Assembly: GCF_002000245.1 (NCBI RefSeq)
Contig: NZ_MTCM01000001.1
Location: 1,054,001-1,118,000, forward strand
Origin: Sphingobacterium sp. CZ-UAM
GTDB taxonomy: Bacteria > Bacteroidota > Bacteroidia > Sphingobacteriales > Sphingobacteriaceae
Direction of reading: 5' to 3'
DNA length: 64,000 nt
Below, in pieces: positions 27,011 through 37,243 of this stretch. A program made the translations under genes and the position numbers. Each line of letters starts with the position of its first letter. Position 1 is the stretch's first letter. The notes under the pieces are model-generated. The model saw only the letters and a list, made by a program, of their open reading frames with translations, was not told where the DNA came from and did not search any database.

Positions 27011-29890
27011 ATGAAGTACAAAAAATTAACGATAGCACTATGTCTTGGATTAAGCTGGATCGCCACCACGGAAGGAATGGCCAAAGCATCCCTTGATCCA
27101 AGCCCTGGACAAACTAAAAATATATTCCGGACATTTTTGACTGCCGCAGCTCCGGACAGTAGCGGCATAGACAGTACGGCACTTGTACAGGTCGCATTCC
27201 GCAAAGTCCAGAAAAAAGATCTTATGGGCAATGTGCAGACCATCAATATCCCGCAATTGCTCGACAAGAGCTACAATACCCACAGCCTGGAAAATCTAGA
27301 TGCCTTTCTTCCCGGATATAACGGTAATATTTGGGGGATGAGCGGTTATCTGGTCTTAGTGGATGGATTCCCGCGCGATGCCAATAACGTTATGCCGACG
27401 GAGATCGAACAGATCAGTGTGCTAAAAGGAGTCAATGCCATTGCACTCTATGGAAGCCGGGCAGCCAAAGGCGTGATCAGCATCAGCACCAAGCGCGGGA
27501 AAGCTGGCGGTCAGCAGGTGAAAATCAGGGCCAATGCTGGTGTCAATGCGGCGATCAGTTATCCAAAATACCTGGGCTCAGCAGAGTATATGACATTGTA
27601 TAATGAAGCCCGCCAAAATGACGGTCTTTCGGCACTCTATAGCGCCGAAACCATCTACCAGCATGCAGCCGGGACAAATCCCTTTCGTTACCCAAATGTC
27701 GATTACTATTCCCCGGACTATATCAAAGATCATTATTACCGCTATGATGCGACTGCCGAAATCTCAGGCGGCAATCAGCGCGCGCAGTACTATACCAACT
27801 TTGGTTTTTGGTCTGAAGGAGCCATGCTCAATTTTGGGCAGGCGAAAAAAAATGGTGGTGCCAATCGATTTAATATGCGTGGTAATATCGACGTTAAAGT
27901 CAGCGATATCATCTCACTAAATGTCGATGCAGCAGCCAGCTTCTATATTTCCAAGGGTGTGAATGCAAACTATTGGGAGGCTGCGGCCAATATACGACCG
28001 CATCGCTTCTCGCCGCTCATCCCGATCGATATGATCGAAGAAGGCGACCTCAATTCGATGGTATATGTCAACAACAGTAATTTTCTGATCGATGGCAAGT
28101 ACCTGCTGGGGGGAAGTCAGCTCGACCAGACCAATGCCTTTGCTAACATTTATGCAGGCGGCACAAACCGCTATCTTAACCGGCAGTTTCAATTTAATAC
28201 AGGTTTGAATTTCGACTTGAAAAATATCCTGGAAGGCCTGGTTTTCAAAACCAACCTCGCCGTGGACTATCAGTCCAATTACAATCAGGCCTACAACAAC
28301 AATTATGCAGTATATCAAGCTTCATGGAACAACTATGACGGAAAAGACCGGATCAGTGGTCTTACAAAATATGGGGATGACCGCATATCGGGGATCCAAA
28401 ATATCAGCAACAGCAGTTATCGGCAGACCATCGGGCTCAATGGTTCCCTGAACTTTAACCGCACGTATGATAGCAAGCACCATGTTTCGGCAATTCTATT
28501 GGCCAATGCCTTTCAGATCGCTGCCTCGGGCAGTTACCATAAACTCAGCAATGCCAACCTGGGGCTACAGTTAGGCTACAACTATTCCGGTAAATATTAT
28601 GTTGACTTCAGTAGCGCCTATAGCCATTCAGCGAAATTGCCAGCGGGAAACAGGCAGGCCCTCTCCCCGACACTGGCTCTTGCCTGGCGCCTGTCAAAAG
28701 AAAACTTTCTCGCCAACAGTACTGTTGTCAATGAGCTAAGATTGTCCGCTTCGGCCGGTATTTTAAACACCGACCTGGACATCAGCGATTATTTCCTGTA
28801 TCAGGGCTATTATACCTACAACAATGGAGCCTGGTATAGCTGGGCAGATGGCGCATTGGTACACTCTTTTGACCGACGTAGAGGTGACAATCCAAACATG
28901 AAATTCCCAAAACGCAAGGAATTTAACCTCAGTCTTGAAGGCGGACTTTACCATAACCTGATCACCTTCAATACATCTTACTTTTTTAACCGCATGAGCG
29001 GCGGTTTGGTACAAGCGGAAACGCAATATCCGATGTATTTTATGACCGGTTGGCCCGTTTACTCGGATCTTCCCTACATCAATTACAACAGTGACGAACG
29101 CCGGGGTGTCGACTTTGGTATCAATCTGAACAAGCAGATAAACCAAACTTTTGTGTCCCTGGGGTTCAACGGTATGTACTATACGACGAAGGCCGTAAAA
29201 AGGGATGAGCTCTATCAGTTTAGCTATCAAAATAAAGCCGGGAAACCGCTGGATGCATTATGGGGTTTACAGCATGATGGTTTTTATAGGAGCCAGTCCG
29301 ACATTGACAATTCGGCCTTCTCTTCATTTGGTGAGGTAAAACCCGGCGATATTAAATATAAAGACCAAAACGGGGACGGCACGATCGATACGCGGGACGA
29401 AGTTTATCTGGGCAAAGGCGGATGGAGCGGAGCTCCGCTTACATTGGGACTCAACCTGACAGTCAAATGGAACAACTTCAGCCTATTTGCTGCCGCTACA
29501 GGCCAATTTGGTGCCAAGGCCATGAAAAACAGTTCCTACTTTTGGGTAGATGCGGAAGATAAATACTCGGTGCTCGTCCGCGACCGCTGGACAGAGTCTA
29601 CCAAAGAGACTGCGACTTATCCGCGCCTGACCACCTTCAACAGTGATAACAACTTTCGAAGCTCCGACTTTTGGCTCTATAAAACCGATCGCATCAACCT
29701 GTCCAAAGTGCAGCTTTCCTACGATTTTCCCAAACGCATACTCCACTCCAAATTTATCCATGAATTAGGTATTTACGCCAATGGATCCAATCTGTTGATG
29801 ATTGCAAAGGAAAAAGAAACCATGCAACTGAATGTTGGACAAGCGCCTCAAACCCGATTCTTCAACGTCGGCCTAAAGGCTTTATTTTAA
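27011..29890 (+). CDS. xusC: Second SusC-like transporter, lacking the N-terminal regulatory-like domain (XusC-like)
   Basis: A 959-aa TonB-dependent barrel of the SusC family. Behind the signal peptide (LTIALCLGLSWIATTEGMAKA) there is no carboxypeptidase-regulatory-like domain; a short linker leads straight to a degenerate TonB-box region (LVQVAFRKVQKKDLMG) and a plug with LVLVDGFPRDAN and SVLKGVNAIALYGSRAAKGVISISTKRG. The barrel ends in FFNVGLKALF with the terminal Phe. About 100 residues shorter than XusA. With the next gene it forms the second SusC/D pair of the operon, matching the tandem pairs of known xylan loci. The two channels may take oligosaccharides of different size or decoration. 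Confidence 0.93.
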   Translation: MKYKKLTIALCLGLSWIATTEGMAKASLDPSPGQTKNIFRTFLTAAAPDSSGIDSTALVQVAFRKVQKKDLMGNVQTINIPQLLDKSYNTHSLENLDAFLPGYNGNIWGMSGYLVLVDGFPRDANNVMPTEIEQISVLKGVNAIALYGSRAAKGVISISTKRGKAGGQQVKIRANAGVNAAISYPKYLGSAEYMTLYNEARQNDGLSALYSAETIYQHAAGTNPFRYPNVDYYSPDYIKDHYYRYDATAEISGGNQRAQYYTNFGFWSEGAMLNFGQAKKNGGANRFNMRGNIDVKVSDIISLNVDAAASFYISKGVNANYWEAAANIRPHRFSPLIPIDMIEEGDLNSMVYVNNSNFLIDGKYLLGGSQLDQTNAFANIYAGGTNRYLNRQFQFNTGLNFDLKNILEGLVFKTNLAVDYQSNYNQAYNNNYAVYQASWNNYDGKDRISGLTKYGDDRISGIQNISNSSYRQTIGLNGSLNFNRTYDSKHHVSAILLANAFQIAASGSYHKLSNANLGLQLGYNYSGKYYVDFSSAYSHSAKLPAGNRQALSPTLALAWRLSKENFLANSTVVNELRLSASAGILNTDLDISDYFLYQGYYTYNNGAWYSWADGALVHSFDRRRGDNPNMKFPKRKEFNLSLEGGLYHNLITFNTSYFFNRMSGGLVQAETQYPMYFMTGWPVYSDLPYINYNSDERRGVDFGINLNKQINQTFVSLGFNGMYYTTKAVKRDELYQFSYQNKAGKPLDALWGLQHDGFYRSQSDIDNSAFSSFGEVKPGDIKYKDQNGDGTIDTRDEVYLGKGGWSGAPLTLGLNLTVKWNNFSLFAAATGQFGAKAMKNSSYFWVDAEDKYSVLVRDRWTESTKETATYPRLTTFNSDNNFRSSDFWLYKTDRINLSKVQLSYDFPKRILHSKFIHELGIYANGSNLLMIAKEKETMQLNVGQAPQTRFFNVGLKALF

Positions 29891-29905
29891 TCATGAATAG
29901 GTAAA

Positions 29906-31675
29906 ATGAGAATGATGAAAAAAATACTAACCCTAGCTATCCTGAGCAGCCTGTTATTTTCTTCCTGCGAAGATATGTTTGAGCCGGCTCTGGAGAATAA
30001 TCTTGAAATTGAAACCGCCAATAGCCGCCCACTATATGCCCAGGGATTGCTTTTAAACGGATACAACCGGATTCCCAGCAATAGCTACAGCTTTGATGAG
30101 GTCGCAACCGACAATGCGGTGAGCAACGATAAGAACAATACTTTCCTAAAAACGGCAACCGGCCAGTGGACAAGTATCAACAACCCCTTTGACCAGTGGC
30201 GCAACAGCTATGCAGCCATTCAATACCTGAACAACTTTTTGTCCTTGACGGATCAGGTTGAATGGGCCATGGAACCAAAAGTCAGCGTCCTGTTCAACGA
30301 CCGGATGAAAGGTGAAGCCTATGGCCTTCGTGCGCTGTTTATGTTCCATCTCCTACAGGCGCATGCCGGTAAGTCAAGCACAGGAGAAATCCTGGGCGTA
30401 CCGATCCATTTGACTCCCGAGACCGTCAATTCGGATTTCAATCAACCTCGGGCTTCATTTGAAGCCTGCATGCAGCAGTTGTACGACGATATCAAAAAAG
30501 CAGAGGAACTATTGCCGATGGATTATGAGAATATCAGCAACGACAGCCAGGTCCCGGTCAAATATGCAGGATCCGTAAATGCCAATGACTACAATCGTGT
30601 ATTTGGCTCCACGTTCAAATTACGGATGACCAAACGCATTGCACAGGCGATACGTGCCAGGGCAGCGCTATTGGCAGCAAGTCCGGCCTATAGTGAAGGC
30701 AGCAAAACGACCTGGGAGCAAGCCGCGACCTATGCGGGACAGGTCATCCAGGCCAAAGGTGGTGCCAGTGGTATCGACCCCAAAGGGTTTACCTGGTACA
30801 ATAAGGAGGTGGTGGATGGCTTAACCTCCGGATCCAATCCGGCCGAAATTCTTTGGCGCACAGACAAGGGAAATAGCAACAGCATGGAGCAAGACCATTT
30901 TCCGCCCACCTTATTTGGCAGAGGCCGGCTCAACCCCACGCAGAACCTGGTCGATGCCTTCCCTATGGAGAATGGCTATCCCATTGCCGATGCCAATTCG
31001 GCCTACAATAAAGCCAATCCTTACGATAAGCGGGATCCCCGATTGAAGGCCTATATTATTGTCAATGGTGCCACAGCAGGTGTCAGCAATACGGCGATCA
31101 ATACGACAGCCAATAGTCCGACAAATGATGGCCTGAACAAAGTCGAAACATCCACACGGACGGGGTATTACCTGAAAAAGCTCCTGCGTCAGGATGTCAA
31201 CCTCAATCCTTCATCTTCTACCCAGCAAATGCATTTCAATGCCCGTATACGTATGACGGAGATGTATCTGGCCTATGCCGAGGCGGCCAATGAAGCCTGG
31301 GGACCTACGGGCATGGGGACCTTTACGTTCTCCGCCTACGATATCATCAAAGCGATCCGCCGGCGTGCAGGTGTAGGCAGCAACAATGGCGATCCCTACC
31401 TGGAGCAGGTCAAAAACAATAAAGATCAGATGCGGCAGCTGATCCGGAACGAACGCCGGCTGGAGCTTTGCTTTGAAGGATTCCGCTTTTGGGATCTCCG
31501 CCGTTGGAAAATGGATATCAATGTCGCTGCAAAGGGCATGAGTATCAGCAATAACAACTATACCGAAATACCTGTGGAAAATAGACTCTATGAAGCCTAT
31601 ATGAATTACGGCCCAATTCCCTACAGTGAGGTACTTAAATACAGCAATCTTGTACAAAATACAGGCTGGAATTAA
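29906..31675 (+). CDS. xusD: Second SusD/RagB surface lipoprotein (XusD-like)
   Basis: A 589-aa lipoprotein partner of the preceding SusC-like channel. The signal peptide ends in LLFSSC with Cys at residue 21. SusD marks: KGEAYGLRALFMFHLLQAHAGK near residue 135 and RQLIRNERRLELCFEGFRFWDLRRWKM near the C-terminus, ending LKYSNLVQNTGWN. It starts 15 bp after xusC. ATG codons at 29912 and 29915 are alternative starts (MRMMKK). Gene order and family match the second SusD of Bacteroides and Prevotella xylan loci, where such proteins bind xylan on the cell surface. Confidence 0.94.
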   Translation: MRMMKKILTLAILSSLLFSSCEDMFEPALENNLEIETANSRPLYAQGLLLNGYNRIPSNSYSFDEVATDNAVSNDKNNTFLKTATGQWTSINNPFDQWRNSYAAIQYLNNFLSLTDQVEWAMEPKVSVLFNDRMKGEAYGLRALFMFHLLQAHAGKSSTGEILGVPIHLTPETVNSDFNQPRASFEACMQQLYDDIKKAEELLPMDYENISNDSQVPVKYAGSVNANDYNRVFGSTFKLRMTKRIAQAIRARAALLAASPAYSEGSKTTWEQAATYAGQVIQAKGGASGIDPKGFTWYNKEVVDGLTSGSNPAEILWRTDKGNSNSMEQDHFPPTLFGRGRLNPTQNLVDAFPMENGYPIADANSAYNKANPYDKRDPRLKAYIIVNGATAGVSNTAINTTANSPTNDGLNKVETSTRTGYYLKKLLRQDVNLNPSSSTQQMHFNARIRMTEMYLAYAEAANEAWGPTGMGTFTFSAYDIIKAIRRRAGVGSNNGDPYLEQVKNNKDQMRQLIRNERRLELCFEGFRFWDLRRWKMDINVAAKGMSISNNNYTEIPVENRLYEAYMNYGPIPYSEVLKYSNLVQNTGWN

Positions 31676-31691
31676 ACTTAACATGCACACG

Positions 31692-32717
31692 ATGAAAAAA
31701 ATCAATATCCTCTACGCGATGGCTTTAGTAAGCCTGGCGTCCTGCAAAAATAATGACTGGGAGTTCCCGGACTTTGAATTTCAATCCGTATACTTCGCTT
31801 ACCAGACCCCCATCAGAACGGTAACCCTGGGCGAAGACATCTTTGACAATAGCCTCGACAACCAACATAAGGTCAAAGTCATGGCCACCACGGCTGGCGT
31901 TTACGACAACAAGAAAGATATCCGTATCGACTTCGTTGTCGACAACAGTCTCACACATGGACTCAGCTACCCCAATGGGCAGGCCGTGACCGCATTGCCT
32001 GACAATTATTATCAGATTGCCAGCAACCAGATCAGCATCCCGAGCGGTAGTCTCACGGGTGGCGTGGAGGTGCAGCTGACCGACGCATTTTTTGCCGACC
32101 CCAAATCCCTCGAGACCTATTACGTCCTCCCCCTAAGGATGACAAAAGTTGCCAACGCCGATTCCATCCTCGCCGGTAAAACTTCCCTACAGACTGCCCA
32201 TAGGGCTATTGCTTCCGACTGGGATGTCGCGCCAAAAGATTTTATCTTTTATGCCCTCAAATATATCAATACCTGGCATGGCAATTACCTTCGCCGGGGT
32301 ACCGACCAGATTGTTGGCAAAGGGGCCAACAGCAACTTGACTAAAGATGTTGTCCGACACCAGGCCTATGTCGAAAAAGACGAAGTCAAAAATGTCAGCA
32401 CTGCAGCACTTAACAGATCGGTCTTGCCCCTATCTTTTAAGGGAGCTGGTGATGTCAATATCAATGTCAACCTGAACCTAACTTTTAAGGAGGACAATAC
32501 CTGTAGCATCAGTTCGGCCAGTGCCGGTATATCCGCTACTGGAAGTGGAAAGTTTGTCAAACGGGGCGAAAAAAACAGCTGGGGCAATGCCGACCGGGAT
32601 GCACTTTATCTAGCCTATACAATCGATATGGCACAAATGAGCATCAGCAGCAAGGACACCCTCGTGATGCGGGACAGGTCGGTGAAAATGGAAACTTTTA
32701 CGCCCGTCAAAAAGTAA
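31692..32717 (+). CDS. xusE: XusE-like surface glycan-binding lipoprotein (DUF1735/DUF5627 type)
   Basis: A 341-aa lipoprotein (MKKINILYAMALVSLASC, Cys at residue 18). The N-terminal half (YFAYQTPIRTVTLGEDIFDNSLDN ... YYVLPLRMTKV) matches the DUF1735 BT_3987-type Ig-like fold; the C-terminal half from FYALKYINTWHGNYLRRGTDQ matches what I recall as DUF5627. Proteins in this place in xylan loci bind xylan at the surface and deliver it to the SusC/D complexes. I set the start at 31692 because it gives MKK plus a compact signal peptide; 31683 is an in-frame alternative, and a still longer frame would overlap xusD. No catalytic motif is seen. Confidence 0.85.
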   Translation: MKKINILYAMALVSLASCKNNDWEFPDFEFQSVYFAYQTPIRTVTLGEDIFDNSLDNQHKVKVMATTAGVYDNKKDIRIDFVVDNSLTHGLSYPNGQAVTALPDNYYQIASNQISIPSGSLTGGVEVQLTDAFFADPKSLETYYVLPLRMTKVANADSILAGKTSLQTAHRAIASDWDVAPKDFIFYALKYINTWHGNYLRRGTDQIVGKGANSNLTKDVVRHQAYVEKDEVKNVSTAALNRSVLPLSFKGAGDVNINVNLNLTFKEDNTCSISSASAGISATGSGKFVKRGEKNSWGNADRDALYLAYTIDMAQMSISSKDTLVMRDRSVKMETFTPVKK

Positions 32718-32740
32718 TAGCAATTCAATCATGAACAACG

Positions 32741-34426
32741 ATGAAAAAAATCAATAAAACGCTCGTTTTCCTACTTTCGTTCGGTACCGTCTGGAGTTCC
32801 TGTTCCAAATATCAAGCCCTGGAATATGCTGTCGAAAAACCGGAGAAAGTGCTGGAGCAAGAAGATATAGATGCCTACAATCCCCTAAAAAGCTATTTAG
32901 ACAAACAGGCAAATCCCGGTTTTAAGCTTGGTGTAGCACTCAATATGAATGATTACTTTAACAAAGGGGTACTTTACCGACTGGCCAACCGCAATTTCGA
33001 AGAAATGGTGATGGGCTATGAAATGAAGCATGGTTCCATTGTACAAGCCGACGGAAGCCTGAATCTATCACGCGTCGAACAGCTGATCAGGGCCGCACAG
33101 GAAAACAACATGGCCCTTTATGGCCACACGCTGTGCTGGCATTCGGGACAGCATGCCGCCTACCTGAATAAGTTAATCGCCCCTGTGGTTATACCAGGTT
33201 CCGGCGGGCCAGCCCTCGCTGGTCATGCCTTAAAAATGAGCAACCCTGCTGTCGTCAATGCCTGGGAAGCACAGACAGCCACAGACATTAACCTGACGGA
33301 AATAGGGAAAGAATATGTATTGAAGATTGTGGCCCGGGGCAGTAAAGCGGGCAACATTGGGATTGATCTGCAGAGCACCTCCAATTATACCGGCGACAAT
33401 ATGGGGTCATTGGCTTTAACGACAAGCTACAAAGCGTACGAACTTAAAGTGACCGCAACCGCAGCACGTAACCGTTTTATCATCAATTTTGGCCAATACG
33501 ATGGCAGCATTTTCATTGACAAGGTTGTGCTGACAAAAACAGGCAGTTCGGCAAGCCTCATTGCCAACAGTGATTTTGAAAACAATATTGACGGCTGGTT
33601 TGGCTGGGGAAACAATTCCACCAGGGCACAGTCCGCCGATGGCGAAGGTTATGGCAGCCCCGGGGGTAGCACGATCGAGAAAACAGCTGCCGAGAAAGAA
33701 GCTATACTCAGTAAAGCGCTGGAAACATTTATTGCCGGTATGCTTGAGAAAACGAAAGGTTATATCAAAGCCTGGGATGTGGTCAATGAACCCATGTCAG
33801 ACTGGCCGGACCAATATGCCCTAAAAACGGGAGTCGGCAAAAGCGATCTGGCGGATGATGAATTCTACTGGCAGGATTACTTGGGTAAGGATTATGCCGT
33901 GAAAGCCTTCCAGTTTGCCCGCAAATATGGCAACGCCAATGATCTCCTATTCATCAATGACTATGGCTTAGAAGGCAGTGGCAACAAATGCAAAGGGCTC
34001 ATCGCCTATGTCAGCTACATCGAAAGCAAAGGCGCTAAAGTGGATGGGATCGGCACCCAGATGCACATCGATATCCATACGAGCAAAGATAACATCGTGA
34101 GTATGTTCAATCTATTGGCCGCCACGGGCAAGCTGATCAAAGTATCTGAGCTTGATATTGGCCTGGGAGATGGCATCAAAACCAGCAATGCGACCGCTGA
34201 AATGTATCAGAAACAGGCTGACCTGTACAAATTTGTCGTCGAGAAATACCGCGAGATCATTCCCAAGGATAAACAGTACGGTATCACCCTATGGAGCCCC
34301 TTGGATAGTCCAGATCAGGAAAGTTCATTCTGGCGGCGCGGAGAACCGATCGGATTATGGACCGAAGGATTTGTCCGAAAGCCCGCCTATCAGGCTGTTG
34401 CTGAGGCCTTGTCCGCAAAAAAATAA
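32741..34426 (+). CDS. Surface GH10 endo-xylanase with an inserted carbohydrate-binding module
   Basis: A 561-aa lipoprotein (MKKINKTLVFLLSFGTVWSSC, Cys at residue 21) that cuts xylan at the cell surface before import. The GH10 barrel is interrupted: LYGHTLCWHSGQHAAYLN is followed at about residues 150-310 by a beta-sandwich of the CBM4/9/22 kind (KMSNPAVVNAWEAQTA ... RNRFIINFGQYDGSIFIDKVVL, DFENNIDGWFGWG), after which the barrel resumes with AKEKTAAEKEAI-like helices. The acid/base Glu is in AWDVVNEPMSDW (near 349) and the nucleophile Glu in IKVSELDIGLGDG. This insertion in the same loop is known for Bacteroides and Prevotella Xyn10 enzymes next to xusE. It starts 23 bp after xusE. Confidence 0.95.
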   Translation: MKKINKTLVFLLSFGTVWSSCSKYQALEYAVEKPEKVLEQEDIDAYNPLKSYLDKQANPGFKLGVALNMNDYFNKGVLYRLANRNFEEMVMGYEMKHGSIVQADGSLNLSRVEQLIRAAQENNMALYGHTLCWHSGQHAAYLNKLIAPVVIPGSGGPALAGHALKMSNPAVVNAWEAQTATDINLTEIGKEYVLKIVARGSKAGNIGIDLQSTSNYTGDNMGSLALTTSYKAYELKVTATAARNRFIINFGQYDGSIFIDKVVLTKTGSSASLIANSDFENNIDGWFGWGNNSTRAQSADGEGYGSPGGSTIEKTAAEKEAILSKALETFIAGMLEKTKGYIKAWDVVNEPMSDWPDQYALKTGVGKSDLADDEFYWQDYLGKDYAVKAFQFARKYGNANDLLFINDYGLEGSGNKCKGLIAYVSYIESKGAKVDGIGTQMHIDIHTSKDNIVSMFNLLAATGKLIKVSELDIGLGDGIKTSNATAEMYQKQADLYKFVVEKYREIIPKDKQYGITLWSPLDSPDQESSFWRRGEPIGLWTEGFVRKPAYQAVAEALSAKK

Positions 34427-34457
34427 GATCATTAATCACCCTTTAAATAGTTAAATT

Positions 34458-36188
34458 ATGAGAACAAACAACAAGTGGTTACTGCTGATCTTTTTATTGG
34501 CCCTTCTTTCCAGCTGTTCGCGGCTGGAAGAAAAAACACTGATCAGTGAATCCGAAAGAAGTCTTAAGGCCAATGTTTCCGCCCAAGCGGTGACAAACTG
34601 GCCAAGGCCGACCCCGACCCTACATGTAGGCGGAAAGTACCTCAAAGACCCCTGTGACAATAACATTGTCCTGCATGGGGTAGCCATTACGCCTAGCCCC
34701 TGGTTCAATGGCTGCCAGTATGGCGCCAACTCAGGCTACTGCACCTGGGACAACTACAATGTGCAGGGCGCGCTCAATTATAACAAGGCGGTCATGGACA
34801 AGCTCAGCAGCGCCGCCGACGGCTGGTACCTGAATTATATTCGTCTACATATTGATCCATATTGGACCAATGATCCAGGGTCGCCTATTCCCGAAAACGA
34901 CATCTCCAGGTTCAACTACAACCGCCTGGTTACCTACACCGACCAGGTCATTATCCCCTTGATCAACCATGCCCGCAGCCGGGGGATGTATGTCATCTTG
35001 CGTCCTCCGGGTGTATGTCCGCACCGTATCGCGGTCAATGATGCCTACCATACTTATCTCAAGACCGTCTGGACTTTCCTATCGCAGCACGCTGCCCTGA
35101 AAAATGCAGACAATGTGATGTTTGAGCTGGCTAATGAACCGGTTGAGATCCTGGGGACAAACGGTACCTGGGGAATGACGGGCAACGAACATTTTGCTGC
35201 ATTGAAAAATTTCTTTCAGCCCCTGGTCAACATCATCCGTAACAACGGAGCCAATAATGTCTGCTGGATACCCGGCACCGGCTGGCAATCCCATTACCAG
35301 GGTTATGTCAATAACCAGATTACCGGCGGCAACATCGGCTACGCCGTGCATATCTACCCGGGATACTGGGGTGGTGTCAATACCTATCAAGCTTTTCAGA
35401 ATGCCTGGAATACCAATGTCAAACCTATTGCTGACATTGCGCCAATCGCCATTACCGAGACCGACTGGGCGCCACAGGGATACGGCACTTTCGGTACCGG
35501 AACCACAGGTACAGCGGGCGGAAACGGTTTTGGTGCCAATCTAAAATATATCGTCGACCAGTCCGGCAACGTAAGCTGGAACCTACTCGCTCCGGACAAT
35601 CTGCTTCACAAAGGAGATCCCAATGCCGGTACGGCCTATAACAACGATTGGGAGGCCTGCGCAGCTCCTGCAAAACAGTGGTTTCAGCAATATGCCACCT
35701 CCAATTATCCCATGTCTAACTGCACTATCACTAGCCTAGTGAATAATGGGGTTTACGAAATCGAATTTCAGACTGATGCCAACAAAGTACTTGATTTGAA
35801 ATCAGGGGAAGATGCCAACGGCGCAGTACTCCGACCCTGGACCCGAAATAGCGCAAATGCACAGCGCTGGGTAGCGATCGATGCAGGCAATGGATACTGG
35901 CGCTTTGTTTCCAAAGCAAGCGCCAGCAATCGCTGTATTGACCTGGCGAGTAACAGCAACGCGCTCGGAACTGCCATCCGGCTCTGGCAAAACTATGGCA
36001 ATGATGCGCAGGCCTGGAAGGTCACCGCTGTAGCCAATGGCTATTACAAAATTACCTCAAAGGTCGATGCCACACGCGGTTGGGATATACCCAACTGTAC
36101 CATGGATGGCAACTCCAATCTGCATCTTTGGGATTACTACGGTACATCCTGTCAATTGTTTAAATTCAAATTTATAGCGATGAATTAA
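34458..36188 (+). CDS. GH5 lipoprotein with C-terminal ricin-type beta-trefoil lectin
   Basis: A 576-aa lipoprotein (LLLIFLLALLSSC, Cys at residue 20). Residues of about 50-410 form a GH5 TIM barrel: NYIRLHIDPYW and YVILRPPGVCPHRI lie along the cleft, VMFELANEPVE holds the acid/base Glu and AITETDWAPQGYG the nucleophile Glu. From about residue 425 comes a beta-trefoil with three repeats (YEIEFQTDANKVLDLKSG, NRCIDLASNSN ... RLWQNYGNDAQAW, RGWDIPNCTMDGN ... LHLWDYYG), a CBM13-like lectin. It lies 31 bp after the GH10 gene. An endo-beta-glycanase active on xylan or an associated plant glycan is likely; I cannot assign the GH5 subfamily. Confidence 0.88.
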   Translation: MRTNNKWLLLIFLLALLSSCSRLEEKTLISESERSLKANVSAQAVTNWPRPTPTLHVGGKYLKDPCDNNIVLHGVAITPSPWFNGCQYGANSGYCTWDNYNVQGALNYNKAVMDKLSSAADGWYLNYIRLHIDPYWTNDPGSPIPENDISRFNYNRLVTYTDQVIIPLINHARSRGMYVILRPPGVCPHRIAVNDAYHTYLKTVWTFLSQHAALKNADNVMFELANEPVEILGTNGTWGMTGNEHFAALKNFFQPLVNIIRNNGANNVCWIPGTGWQSHYQGYVNNQITGGNIGYAVHIYPGYWGGVNTYQAFQNAWNTNVKPIADIAPIAITETDWAPQGYGTFGTGTTGTAGGNGFGANLKYIVDQSGNVSWNLLAPDNLLHKGDPNAGTAYNNDWEACAAPAKQWFQQYATSNYPMSNCTITSLVNNGVYEIEFQTDANKVLDLKSGEDANGAVLRPWTRNSANAQRWVAIDAGNGYWRFVSKASASNRCIDLASNSNALGTAIRLWQNYGNDAQAWKVTAVANGYYKITSKVDATRGWDIPNCTMDGNSNLHLWDYYGTSCQLFKFKFIAMN

Positions 36189-36197
36189 AGGTTATCT

Positions 36198-37104
<907 letters not shown>

Positions 37105-37113
37105 AATAAAAAA

Positions 37114-37134
37114 GCTAGGGAATCAATCCCTAGC
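37114..37134. terminator. Bidirectional terminator between the xusA operon and the FecI/FecR locus
   Basis: Stem GCTAGGGA/TCCCTAGC with loop ATCAA, flanked by an A-run on the left (a T-run for minus-strand transcripts) and CTTT on the right. It lies 9 bp after the acetylesterase stop, between convergent operons. Confidence 0.75.
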
Positions 37135-37243
37135 CTTTACAGATAATCAGCCATAGTGATACACATCATGATCGATATGGCCATTCGTTCTAATAATAGT
37201 ATCCTTGATGGCTTAAGGCAATAACAGTACATGGTTTTGTCCT

